Assembly: GCA_045654565.1 (NCBI GenBank)
Contig: JAZONP010000223.1
Span: forward strand, 1 to 27,029
Length of the DNA: 27,029 nucleotides
Reading direction: 5' to 3'
DNA from: UBA1189 sp045654565
GTDB lineage: Bacteria > Bacteroidota > Bacteroidia > Bacteroidales > Bacteroidaceae
The position numbers and the translations under genes were made by a program. Below the pieces are notes generated by a model. It saw nothing but the letters and a program-made list of their open reading frames with translations, was not told the DNA's origin and did not search any database. Shown piece by piece: positions 1 to 7,555 of the stretch (position 1 is its first letter; every line of letters starts with the position of its first letter).

Positions 1-1
1 G

Positions 2-1363
2 AGCCAGGCCAAGAAATGGTTTGCCGAAGGTGACTATACCCAAGCCAAGCCCGTGTTTGCCAAGTTGGTAAAGAGCAACCCCAAGAGCGGGAGCCTCAAC
101 TACTGGTATGGCGTGTGCCTCAACGAGACGGGCGAGCACGACAAGGCACTCCCCTACCTCAAGAAGGCAGTCGAGAGCGATGTGGAGAATGCCTACAGAT
201 ACATCGGCGACTATTACCTTGCCGACGGCAACTACGAGGAGGCACTCAGCCACTACGACACCTATCTTGAAAAAGTGGAGCCCACCGACACGATGTTTAC
301 CCTATACACCCGCCGAGCCGAGCGTGCCAAGCACGAGTTCAAGTTCTACAAGCGTGTAGAGAAGGTTATGCTTGTAGACAGTATCGTGGTTGCTAAGGAG
401 AAATTTCTTACGGCATATCTGTTGGGGAAGGAATGTGGCAACATCGACATGACTCACGACATGTTGGGAGGCAGCACCTCAACCGAAGGCACGGCCTACC
501 GTACGGAGATGAGTGACAAGATATACTACAGCGATATCGATGCCAACGGATGTATGCAGTTGTATATGAGTTATAAGATGCTCGACAGTTGGAGCAAGCC
601 TACCACCCTCAATGGGCTCCCCGAGGGGGACAACAACTATCCCTTCCTCTTAGCCGACGGCGTAACCATTTACTTTGCCAACAACAACCCGAACGGAGTG
701 GGCGGATATGACCTCTACGTGACACGTTACAACAGTGACACCGACCGCAACTTCATGGCGGAGAACCTGGGTATGCCCTTCAACCCACCGGCCAATGACT
801 ACATGATGGTCATCGATGAGGTGAACAACCTCGGATGGTTTGCCACCGACCGCAATCAGCCCGAGGACATGGTGTGCATCTACACCTTCCTCCCCTCGGA
901 GACGAAGCAATACTATAACTACAAGGAGGACCGCTTCGAGGATATCCGCCAAGCTGCTCAGATAGCGAGCATCGCTGCCACACAGACCGACCAGGAAGCG
1001 GTGCGCAAAGCACAGCAGGCACTCTTCAGACTGGGATTGCAGATGCAGTCCGAGGTCAAGAAGAACGACTTCACCTTCGTCATCGATGACTTCACCGACT
1101 ACCATTCGCTGGACAACTTCAAGTGTGCCGAGGCACGCCAACTCTACAAGGATTGGGTAGCCAAGCAGGAGACACTCAAGAGACTCGGAGAAGAACTCGA
1201 GGCCATGCGAGAGCGCTACACCCACTCATCAAGCAATGACCGCAAGAGCATGACCAACGAGTTGTTACGCCTGGAGCAACAATACGAACAACTCGAGACC
1301 GAGGTCATGGGCATGCCCAAGGCCATACGAAACCTTGAGATAAACTTTATAAGGAATAAATAA
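2..1363 (+). CDS. TPR and PD40 repeat envelope protein (5' end outside window)
   Basis: The reading frame is open from base 2, so the start lies upstream of the window; an in-frame GTG at 53 is probably internal because TPR-like sequence (AKKWFAEGDYTQAKPVFAKL) runs through it. About 453 residues are visible. The first ~95 are TPR units of the 'EGDYTQAKPVF', 'DKALPYLKKAVE' and 'NYEEALSHYDTYLE' type. Next comes a PD40/WD40-like beta-propeller segment with 'NYPFLLADGVTIYFANN', 'GGYDLYVT' and 'NNLGWFATDR'. The C-terminal ~130 residues are charged and helical, probably coiled coil (ELEAMRERY, LLRLEQQYEQLETEV). In Bacteroidetes this domain order is typical of periplasmic or outer-membrane-associated scaffold proteins, often near OmpA-like or gliding/secretion components. 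The exact role is unknown. No OmpA domain is present in the visible part. Confidence 0.8.
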   Translation, partial: SQAKKWFAEGDYTQAKPVFAKLVKSNPKSGSLNYWYGVCLNETGEHDKALPYLKKAVESDVENAYRYIGDYYLADGNYEEALSHYDTYLEKVEPTDTMFTLYTRRAERAKHEFKFYKRVEKVMLVDSIVVAKEKFLTAYLLGKECGNIDMTHDMLGGSTSTEGTAYRTEMSDKIYYSDIDANGCMQLYMSYKMLDSWSKPTTLNGLPEGDNNYPFLLADGVTIYFANNNPNGVGGYDLYVTRYNSDTDRNFMAENLGMPFNPPANDYMMVIDEVNNLGWFATDRNQPEDMVCIYTFLPSETKQYYNYKEDRFEDIRQAAQIASIAATQTDQEAVRKAQQALFRLGLQMQSEVKKNDFTFVIDDFTDYHSLDNFKCAEARQLYKDWVAKQETLKRLGEELEAMRERYTHSSSNDRKSMTNELLRLEQQYEQLETEVMGMPKAIRNLEINFIRNK

Positions 1364-1423
1364 CTTGTTTAAGGTTTAGGGTGTAGTGATTAGAGTCCCT
1401 CAGTCCCTCAGCCCCTTAACTAA

Positions 1424-1490
1424 CCCTTAACCTTTAACCCCTTAACCTTTAGCCCTTTAACCTTTAACCCTTTAACCTTTAACCCTAAAC
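1424..1490. repeat. Tandem CCCTTTAACCTTTAA repeat just before the udp start
   Basis: Four 14-15 bp units lie at 1424-1437, 1438-1452, 1453-1467 and 1468-1482, all variants of CCCTTWAACCTTTAA, followed by a truncated CCCTAAAC ending three bases before the ATG at 1494. Within each unit a CCTTTAA-type heptamer is itself repeated, giving a 7-8 bp period. A further CCCTCAGT duplication lies just upstream (about 1396-1410). The repeat occupies the position of the 5' untranslated leader. Confidence 0.9.
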
Positions 1491-1493
1491 ACC

Positions 1494-2366
1494 ATGTCCA
1501 CCTACTACGCCCCCTCCGAACTCATCATCAATGAAGATGGCTCCGTGTTTCACCTCCATCTTCGTCCCGAGCAGTTGGCCCAGAAGATTATCCTCGTAGG
1601 CGACCCTGGTCGTGTAGCCACAGTAGCCGCCCACTTCGATACGGTGGAGTGCGACATCAGTAGCCGAGAGTTTCACTCGATAACAGGCACATACAACGGC
1701 AAGCGTATCACCGTGCTGTCCACGGGCATTGGGTGCGACAACATTGACATCGTGGTGAACGAACTGGACGCTCTGGCCAATATCGACTTTGCGACCCGCA
1801 CAGAGAAGCCAGAGTTCACCCAACTGGAGATGGTGCGCATAGGCACCTGTGGCGGGCTGCAGCCCCACACTCCCGTGGGTACCTACGTGTGCTCGCGCAA
1901 GAGCATCGGCTTCGACGGTCTGCTCAACTACTACGCCAGACGCAACGAGGTGTGTGACCTCGACTTTGAGCACGCCTTCACCCACCACATGCAGTGGAAC
2001 CCACAGAAGGGAGCCCCCTATGTCATCGACAACGATGTCGACCTCCTCGGACGTATCAATCAAGGCGATATGGTCGATGGCGTCACCATTGCAGCAGGAG
2101 GCTTCTTCGGTCCACAAGGACGCAAGTTGCGCATTCCCCTCGAAGATCCCGACCAGAACGACAAGATTATGTCCTTTGAGTATGACGGGCATCTCATCAC
2201 CAACTTCGAGATGGAGGGTTCGGCGCTCGCAGGCCTATCACGTCTGCTCGGTCACAAAGCCATGACTGTGTGCATGGTCATCGCCAACCGCCGTGCCAAG
2301 GAGGCCAACACCGCCTACAAGAACAGCATCGATGACCTCATCGTCAAGGTGCTGGAGAGAATTTAG
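1494..2366 (+). CDS. udp: Nucleoside phosphorylase, uridine phosphorylase-like
   Basis: A 290-residue member of the PNP/UDP phosphorylase family, which cleaves a ribonucleoside with phosphate to give the free base and ribose-1-phosphate in cytosolic nucleoside salvage. Family motifs are in order: the phosphate-binding GDPGR at residues 36-40, the RIGTCGG block at 115-121, and FEMEGSAL at 238-245, whose Met and Glu contact ribose in characterised members. Length is slightly above E. coli Udp (about 253), with a longer middle section (about 165-230). Substrate is inferred: uridine is more likely than purine because the protein resembles the Bacteroidales uridine phosphorylase group, but the sequence alone does not prove it. 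The ATG at 1494 lies immediately after a tandem repeat and has no clear Shine-Dalgarno. The stop is 112 bp before the next gene on the same strand. Confidence 0.85.
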   Translation: MSTYYAPSELIINEDGSVFHLHLRPEQLAQKIILVGDPGRVATVAAHFDTVECDISSREFHSITGTYNGKRITVLSTGIGCDNIDIVVNELDALANIDFATRTEKPEFTQLEMVRIGTCGGLQPHTPVGTYVCSRKSIGFDGLLNYYARRNEVCDLDFEHAFTHHMQWNPQKGAPYVIDNDVDLLGRINQGDMVDGVTIAAGGFFGPQGRKLRIPLEDPDQNDKIMSFEYDGHLITNFEMEGSALAGLSRLLGHKAMTVCMVIANRRAKEANTAYKNSIDDLIVKVLERI

Positions 2367-2450
2367 ATAAATAGGATGGAGGAGTTTGGAAGTAGAAGAT
2401 ATCAAATCCTAACATCCACATCCTTATAAAATTGGGTAAACTAAAAAAAC

Positions 2451-2478
2451 TCCTAATTCCTAATTCCTAACTAAATAC
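2451..2478. repeat. TCCTAAT heptanucleotide repeat abutting the next start codon
   Basis: Heptamers TCCTAAT (2451-2457), TCCTAAT (2458-2464) and TCCTAAC (2465-2471), plus the heptamer-length TAAATAC (2472-2478), run directly into the ATG at 2479. This is a second short-period tandem array in a 5' leader, about 1 kb from the CCTTTAA array. Confidence 0.85.
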
Positions 2479-2970
2479 ATGGAACCCATCTTCACCTACC
2501 CCACCCTCGACAAGGCCGCTCGCTACGAACAGTTTATCAGCGATTTCCTCCCTTACATTGCCGATGAGCATGAGGAGGTGAGTATACTGGCCAACACCAC
2601 GGCTGCCCTACGCCAGGCCTTCGGGTGGTTCTGGATAGGGTTTTACCTTGTACGCGGCGAGCAACTCATCCTCGGTCCCTTCCAAGGCGACGTAGCCTGC
2701 TACCGCATCCGCAAGGGACGTGGCGTCTGTGGCACCGCCTGGGCCGAAGCCACCACACAGGTCGTTCCCGACGTGGAGCAGTTTCCCGGGCATATCGCCT
2801 GCAGCGGCAGTTCACGCTCCGAGATTGTGGTGCCCCTCATCGCTGATGGCACCGTACGTGCCGTGCTCGACATCGATAGCGACACCCTCGCCACCTTCGA
2901 CGACACCGACCGCCACTACCTCGAAATCCTATGCCATCACCTCAGTGAAAGACTGTATGCAGGATTGTAA
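2479..2970 (+). CDS. msrC: Free methionine-(R)-sulfoxide reductase (GAF domain)
   Basis: A 163-residue single-GAF-domain protein of the fRMsr/YebR family, which reduces free (not protein-bound) L-methionine-(R)-sulfoxide using thioredoxin; it acts in the cytosol in oxidative-stress repair. The diagnostic blocks are present: GPFQG at 66-70, 'ACYRIRKGRGVCGTAW' at 73-88, 'FPGHIAC' at 102-108 and 'SEIVVPL' at 114-120. The three catalytic/resolving cysteines expected for the family are Cys74, Cys84 and Cys108, so the enzyme should be active. One oddity is Ser109, where many homologues have Asp directly after the last Cys. The start codon follows a heptanucleotide repeat. It ends 122 bp before a convergent TolC-family gene. 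Confidence 0.9.
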   Translation: MEPIFTYPTLDKAARYEQFISDFLPYIADEHEEVSILANTTAALRQAFGWFWIGFYLVRGEQLILGPFQGDVACYRIRKGRGVCGTAWAEATTQVVPDVEQFPGHIACSGSSRSEIVVPLIADGTVRAVLDIDSDTLATFDDTDRHYLEILCHHLSERLYAGL

Positions 2971-2990
2971 TAAAAAAGGAGATAATATAT

Positions 2991-3038
2991 TTACCAAGGG
3001 ATTTTGTCATTCTGAATTTAGGATGGCAAAATCGCGGT
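2991..3038. terminator. Hairpin between convergent genes, probable bidirectional terminator
   Basis: Arms GATTTTGTCAT (3000-3010) and ATGGCAAAATC (3023-3033) pair with one mismatch around a 12-base loop, and outer TACC (2991-2994) can pair with GGTA (3036-3039). The hairpin lies between two convergent stop codons (2970 and 3093). The core reads like the TGTCATTCTGAATT-type inverted repeats scattered between genes in Bacteroidales, so it may be a repeat element serving as terminator. It has no long U tract on the + strand. Confidence 0.45.
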
Positions 3039-3092
3039 AAAAAGTTACTTAGGCAACCATCAATATTATTGCCATAAAAAAACTGAATCGTA

Positions 3093-4574
3093 CTATATCT
3101 CCAGTTCTCCTTTTTCGAAATCGTAAAGTGTTTTACGTTTGATATCAGCCAAGCTGAGCTGGTAAGCGATGTATGCACTCAAGTGGTTTCGATAGGCACT
3201 ATTGAGACGATTGCGCTCAAGAGCAAGGGTCTGACTATCAATATCTCCATCGGTGAATCGCTGTAGAGTAATGGCAAAACTCTTCTCTGCAATGGCAACG
3301 TTCTTCTCAAGCAATTGTAGGCGTTTGAGGTTGTTGTTGAGTTGTGCCACAAGGTTACGTATCTCGGTCTCGATAGAGCGTTCGAGTTCCTCTTTTGCGA
3401 GGTGGTTTTGTCGTTGACGCGCTTCGGCTGCACGTACTCGAGCTTTGTTCTCTCCCCAATCAAGGAGAGGTACACTTAGAGTGACTCCTACTCCATAGTT
3501 AATGGGACGGTCGATGAAGTCTGTCGCAGAGTGCTGGATAGTGCTTCCATAAGTCGTGCTAAGATCACCCATGCTAGTGCCTGTCTTCTGTATATAGGCA
3601 TCGACATAGCCACGTATCATACCATCAGCCTTGCGTTGGCGGATGCTCATTTCTTGTTGCTCGATGGCGATGTCACGTTCGCGTAACTCCGTGCGATTTT
3701 TCAAAGCATATTCCACCGCCTTTTCTGCATCAACAACAACGATTGTATATAGGAGATCATCTTTTAAAACTACACTATCGGTGAGCTCGATACCGAGCAG
3801 TTCCTTGAAGCTATTGAGAGCTGATTCCTGATTGATAAGGGCCATCTCATAGCTATTTTGTGATTCGGCAAGATCGACCTCCATCTGCAGGGCATCAACC
3901 TCACGGATGAGTCCCGACTCATACTTGTTTTGAGCAATCTCGTTCGCTTCGGTCTGTCGTTCATAGTCGAGTCGGGCAATCTCAGTGCTACGTTGCAGGG
4001 AGAGCAAATTGTAGTAGCTGCTGCTTACACGATATTCAAGATTAAGTTCCTCGCGACGAAGTGACTTGTTGGTGCGTTCATGATCAAGACGTGCAGACCT
4101 AAGCGATGAGCGTATGGCGTTGTATCCATAGAGGGCATCAATGGGCTGGCGAAGTCGAAGACGGGTGTTGAATGTAGCCGAACGATCTTGGTTGTAGAAG
4201 TCATCATAGCTGTTGAGTCCCGTCTCCCAATAGATGTTACCATTGGTGATAAGAGGTTGGTTGATGGTTATCATACCTCCATAATCCATACGCTTGATAG
4301 AATAGAAGGAGACGCCAGTGGTGTCGTCCCATGTGCGGACGGTCTGATTGAACTCGGGCATCGTAAGATTGAAGTCAATGTGCGTCTTCAAACTACTGGT
4401 AGCTGATTTCAAGTTGTACTCGGCAATCTTGAGTTCCTCCTTCAGATTACGCATGGTGTAGCTCTTTTCCTTAGCCAGTTCAATACTCTCCTCCAAGGTG
4501 AGCAGATAGGTATCAGCACTTGCAGTGAGACTGACAAATGCCATGCCGAGTGCTACAATGGATTTCATTTTCAT
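3093..4574 (-). CDS. TolC-family outer membrane efflux protein
   Basis: About 493 residues from the ATG at 4574. I prefer this start because it opens a signal peptide (MKMKSIVALGMAFVSLTASA, cleavage before DTYLL); an in-frame TTG at 4601 would add nine unlikely residues. The mature protein has two outer membrane efflux protein (OEP) repeats with long coiled-coil helices, for example 'LTLEESIELAKEKSYTMRN' near the N-terminus, 'IAQNKYESGLIREVDALQMEVDLAESQNSY' in pieces mid-protein, and the second-repeat signature 'RFTDGDIDSQTLALERNRL' near the C-terminus. The family forms trimeric outer-membrane channels for tripartite efflux pumps or type I secretion. No membrane-fusion protein or inner-membrane pump is adjacent, so the partner and substrate are unknown. 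It begins 35 bp after malQ on the same strand and may be cotranscribed with it. Confidence 0.88.
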   Translation of the reverse strand: MKMKSIVALGMAFVSLTASADTYLLTLEESIELAKEKSYTMRNLKEELKIAEYNLKSATSSLKTHIDFNLTMPEFNQTVRTWDDTTGVSFYSIKRMDYGGMITINQPLITNGNIYWETGLNSYDDFYNQDRSATFNTRLRLRQPIDALYGYNAIRSSLRSARLDHERTNKSLRREELNLEYRVSSSYYNLLSLQRSTEIARLDYERQTEANEIAQNKYESGLIREVDALQMEVDLAESQNSYEMALINQESALNSFKELLGIELTDSVVLKDDLLYTIVVVDAEKAVEYALKNRTELRERDIAIEQQEMSIRQRKADGMIRGYVDAYIQKTGTSMGDLSTTYGSTIQHSATDFIDRPINYGVGVTLSVPLLDWGENKARVRAAEARQRQNHLAKEELERSIETEIRNLVAQLNNNLKRLQLLEKNVAIAEKSFAITLQRFTDGDIDSQTLALERNRLNSAYRNHLSAYIAYQLSLADIKRKTLYDFEKGELEI

Positions 4575-4609
4575 AGTCTTAAAGTCGAAAATGTAAAACA
4601 ATGAAAGAT

Positions 4610-7099
4610 TTATCGTCCGCTCTGCTCTATAAGACGTCGTACTTGACGATTGAAGTCATCGGCTTCAAGCAACTCTTCGAGGGTAAGGTGCATACGATAG
4701 CGCCAATAGTTGAAGGGATTAGCGGGAACATTGATGCGCTCGAAACTAGGGTCTGCATAGCGCAAGTGCTCATCCATAGACATCCAATCTTGTAAGGGAA
4801 GAATGGTGAGCATGGCAGGCGAGTCGAGATGTTGCCGTACGATATTCTCGCATATCCATGCCTCGCAATCGATGGGGGCTTTACCACGCTGGTGTAGCAT
4901 CTCACTCCAGAAGTGTTGTGTGAGTGAGGGGTCCTCTTGCCACCAGCCACGGATACCGCTCATATCGTGGGTCGAGGTGGTGCACACCGAGTAGTATGGA
5001 TAGTTGGCAGGATTGTCCACGCTGCACCCATAGGCCTTGGGCATACGTTGTATCTCAAGCGAAAGGATGTGCAACTCGCTCATAACAGCAGGCACACAAG
5101 CTGGTATCATACCGAGGTCCTCACCACACACGAGCATGTCGGTACTATCAACAAGAGCAGGCAACTTCTTCATTGCCTCGGTGTGCCAGAAGTCGTTGTG
5201 GCGATGATAGTAGAAATGGTCGTGCAATGCATAGAATGCTCGACGCTCATGCTCAGGCATAGCCTTAAACGACTCGGTCTCAAAGCCATTGATGCGGGGA
5301 TGATAGGTGCCTGGCTGATAGGGATCCTCTACAAAGAGTACATCGGTCTCATCGTTCGGAGTAAAGGGCATGGCATGACGTTCCTTATAGAAGGCAATAC
5401 CGCTAGATATAATCTCTTCGGGGGTGAGGGGCATAGCGGGATTGAAATGGCCCAACAAGCCGCTCTTAGTATAGCTGGGAATTTCCCATATACGGAAGAA
5501 TCCCAAGAGGTGGTCGATACGGTAGGCATCGAAGTAGTCTGCCATCTTGGTGAAGCGCTGGGCAAACCAATGATAGCGCTCGGCTGCCATAGCAGGCCAA
5601 TTGTAGGTGGGGAATCCCCAGTTCTGTCCATCACGGGCAAAGGCATCAGGTGGAGCTCCGGCTTGACTTTCCAGACAGAAGAGTCCGGGATGACACCATG
5701 CCTCTACGCTAGTGCGACTGATACCAATGGGTATGTCACCCTTAAGCACTACACCATGCTGATGAGCATAGTCGGCCGCACGTTTGAGTTGCAGGTGGAG
5801 ATGGTATTGGATGAACAGATAGATAGGTGCCGCCATTTCATTATGATCTTCGTTGTACACGCTATCGTCACCCCACTGTGTATAGTCGGGAGTGCCATAC
5901 TTGTCACGTAGGTAGCAATAGGCAGCATAGGGGCGTAACCACGACTCGTTGTCCTTGTAGAAATGCTTGAATGATGACGAGGCTAAGGTACGCTCACCCT
6001 CTTGGGCAAAGATTCGATGCAGATAGTCCCACTTGGCTGTGATGACGGTATCGTAATCGACCTGTGGGAGTTTATTGAGCTCACGCTGTTGCTTGCGGAA
6101 TGCCTTCATGGCCTCCTTGTCGGAGAGCACACCCACCTCTTCGAGGCGGATATAGGCGGGATTGAGGGCAAAGCATGAGATGGCATTGTATGGGTACGAC
6201 TCATGCCAGTTGCGGTTCATCGTGGTATCGTTCACTGGGAGCAATTGCAAGAAACTTTGGCCAGTCTTAGCAGCCCAATCCACCATAAGGGGGATGTCTG
6301 AGAACTCGCCGATACCATAACTCTTCTTCGAACGAAGCGAGAATACGGGGATGGCGACACCGGCTCCACGCCAATGCTCCTGAGGGTCACGCAACGTGTA
6401 GGTACGTAGCATGCGCAGCGTGACATCACTGTAGGGGTCAATGTGAAGGGTACGATTATCGCCAAGCTCCCAAGAAACTAATTGATAATTGGCAATTGAC
6501 AATTGCCAATTGGCCTCCTGAGAGTTCTCATTCTTCTCCAGGATAACGAACTTGAACTCGGCATGTTCGCCTACCTCCTCCTTATTGAGCCACAACTGCC
6601 ATTCGGCACCATGGGGTTCCATAATGCGGGCTTGGTCGGTATTCCATGAGCCTAACGATTCATTATCTCCGCATAGGGCCAGCACTTGATTCTTGCGTAA
6701 CGTGGGAGCTTCGCAACAGATGCAGATACTAGCATCACCTTTGACCTTGTAGCTATGTGTCTCATGAGCAAAGATTGCCTTGGTGAATGCTGAAGAATAA
6801 AACGGAGCCAAGGTAGACCGCTCATGCCAACGGTCATTGATACAAACATGTCCGTGCAAGGTATCGGGCAACGTGTGATGGCGCCACTCGGTGCGCTTAA
6901 CAGCATTATGTTCTATCACTACGAAGGTGTAGGGAGATGAAGGCTTGAAGTCGCCATCAATGGTCACGAACCAATGTCCCTTTCCATCGGTCAGCATGGG
7001 AATAGTTGGAACACTACAAACATCCTTGACTGTGCTGAACGCCAAATGTATATCTTCTCCCCATTGGGTATTGTAATGCAGGGTAATCGTCAGTTTCAT
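4610..7099 (-). CDS. malQ: 4-alpha-glucanotransferase (GH77) with N-terminal starch-binding domains
   Basis: 829 residues from the ATG at 7099 (MKLTITLHYNT); the frame is open to 7150 but the extra residues do not fit the domain start. Two CBM20-type modules come first: residues about 1-100, and about 121-220 with the hallmark 'LCGDNESLGSWN'. The GH77 catalytic domain follows from about 245, opening 'IPVFSLRSKKSYGIGEFSDI'. Catalytic residues are visible: nucleophile Asp529 in 'AYRIDHLLGFFRIWEIP', acid/base Glu660 in 'CGEDLGMIP', and Asp712 in 'STHDMSGIRG'. The architecture matches DPE2-type amylomaltases, which transfer glucosyl units between maltose or maltodextrins and glycans during cytosolic maltose/glycogen metabolism. 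The second CBM20 has an unusual insert, 'NWQLSIANYQL', encoded by a palindromic repeat at 6480-6514. The next gene downstream is a TolC homologue. Confidence 0.93.
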   Translation of the reverse strand: MKLTITLHYNTQWGEDIHLAFSTVKDVCSVPTIPMLTDGKGHWFVTIDGDFKPSSPYTFVVIEHNAVKRTEWRHHTLPDTLHGHVCINDRWHERSTLAPFYSSAFTKAIFAHETHSYKVKGDASICICCEAPTLRKNQVLALCGDNESLGSWNTDQARIMEPHGAEWQLWLNKEEVGEHAEFKFVILEKNENSQEANWQLSIANYQLVSWELGDNRTLHIDPYSDVTLRMLRTYTLRDPQEHWRGAGVAIPVFSLRSKKSYGIGEFSDIPLMVDWAAKTGQSFLQLLPVNDTTMNRNWHESYPYNAISCFALNPAYIRLEEVGVLSDKEAMKAFRKQQRELNKLPQVDYDTVITAKWDYLHRIFAQEGERTLASSSFKHFYKDNESWLRPYAAYCYLRDKYGTPDYTQWGDDSVYNEDHNEMAAPIYLFIQYHLHLQLKRAADYAHQHGVVLKGDIPIGISRTSVEAWCHPGLFCLESQAGAPPDAFARDGQNWGFPTYNWPAMAAERYHWFAQRFTKMADYFDAYRIDHLLGFFRIWEIPSYTKSGLLGHFNPAMPLTPEEIISSGIAFYKERHAMPFTPNDETDVLFVEDPYQPGTYHPRINGFETESFKAMPEHERRAFYALHDHFYYHRHNDFWHTEAMKKLPALVDSTDMLVCGEDLGMIPACVPAVMSELHILSLEIQRMPKAYGCSVDNPANYPYYSVCTTSTHDMSGIRGWWQEDPSLTQHFWSEMLHQRGKAPIDCEAWICENIVRQHLDSPAMLTILPLQDWMSMDEHLRYADPSFERINVPANPFNYWRYRMHLTLEELLEADDFNRQVRRLIEQSGR
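6480..6514. repeat. Palindromic AATTGNN x5 repeat inside malQ
   Basis: Five perfect-period heptamers follow each other: AATTGAT, AATTGGC, AATTGAC, AATTGCC, AATTGGC. The central 6487-6498 and 6500-6511 segments form a perfect 12-bp inverted repeat around one base, so the array is both tandem and palindromic. It lies in the coding sequence of the second CBM20 of malQ and keeps the frame open, encoding the malQ residues NWQLSIANYQL. Confidence 0.9.
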
Positions 7100-7202
7100 G
7101 GGATAAGAATCGTATCTGATTTTATCGCTAAAAAAGAGTCCGTCACACAATCCCGTAGAATTGCAGTTACGGACCCAAAGTAAATGAAAATAAAGTGCCT
7201 TA

Positions 7203-7222
7203 CTATTTTGAAGTCAAAATAG
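7203..7222 (-). terminator. Possible terminator after the HTH gene
   Basis: Arms CTATTTTGA (7203-7211) and TCAAAATAG (7214-7222) form a perfect 9-bp inverted repeat with a two-base centre, starting 11 bases past the stop codon at 7233. On the minus strand it is followed by a T-rich stretch (CACTTTATTTTC). The stem is AT-rich and so weak. It could separate the bat-side transcript from malQ. Confidence 0.4.
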
Positions 7223-7232
7223 CGTGTGTGTC

Positions 7233-7517
7233 TTATTCTGCAGATTCCTCAGCAGGAGCCTCAGCTGCCTTTACCTCTTCGAGGATAGCAAGCGCCTTAT
7301 CAAGCACTGTAGTGTCATCGATACGTACTAGACCACCATCAGGACCCGGCTCGAGGTGGATACCTACGCTCTGACCAGCTTGGAAGTTCTGGCCACCGAA
7401 GAAATTTCTTACAGTTTCTACGCTTACACCGAGTTCGTCAGCAATACGGTGCATGCTACCATCGGGCAATGAATCTTTAAGATTGCGCAATTCGTTGAAT
7501 GTCATTAACTTGCTCAT
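7233..7517 (-). CDS. Small HTH DNA-binding protein (Bacteroidales family)
   Basis: 94 residues. The N-terminal half contains a helix-turn-helix (about 20-41, 'GSMHRIADELGVSVETVRNF'), followed by a glycine-rich segment 'GGQNFQAGQSVGIHLEPGPDGG' in the middle and an acidic, alanine-rich tail (EEVKAAEAPAEESAE). It resembles a small conserved protein of Bacteroidales usually annotated only as 'DNA-binding protein'; its targets are not known to me. The HTH could bind DNA specifically or help organise the nucleoid, and the sequence does not decide. The ATG at 7517 is preceded by an AT-rich leader and lies 38 bp after the PAP2 gene, so it can be read from the bat operon or from its own promoter. A second in-frame ATG is at residue 5. 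Confidence 0.75.
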   Translation of the reverse strand: MSKLMTFNELRNLKDSLPDGSMHRIADELGVSVETVRNFFGGQNFQAGQSVGIHLEPGPDGGLVRIDDTTVLDKALAILEEVKAAEAPAEESAE

Positions 7518-7555
7518 AGTCGTAAATTTTTTATTATTACTAATAAGTTTTGTTA

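Noticed and set aside
650..1225. Minus-strand open frame of 191 codons inside the TPR/PD40 gene
   Set aside because: Hydrophobic-looking translation arises from antisense reading of the true gene; no start context or domain.
1424..1490. Telomere-like or CRISPR-like array
   Set aside because: Units are contiguous with no spacers, and the organism is bacterial; it is a simple tandem repeat.
1485..2192. Minus-strand open frame of 235 codons across the nucleoside phosphorylase gene
   Set aside because: It is a mirror of the true gene in a GC-rich codon context, with no family features.
4937..5911. Long plus-strand open frame (324 codons) inside malQ
   Set aside because: It lies antisense to an intact GH77 enzyme with all catalytic motifs and its translation has no recognisable domain or signal.
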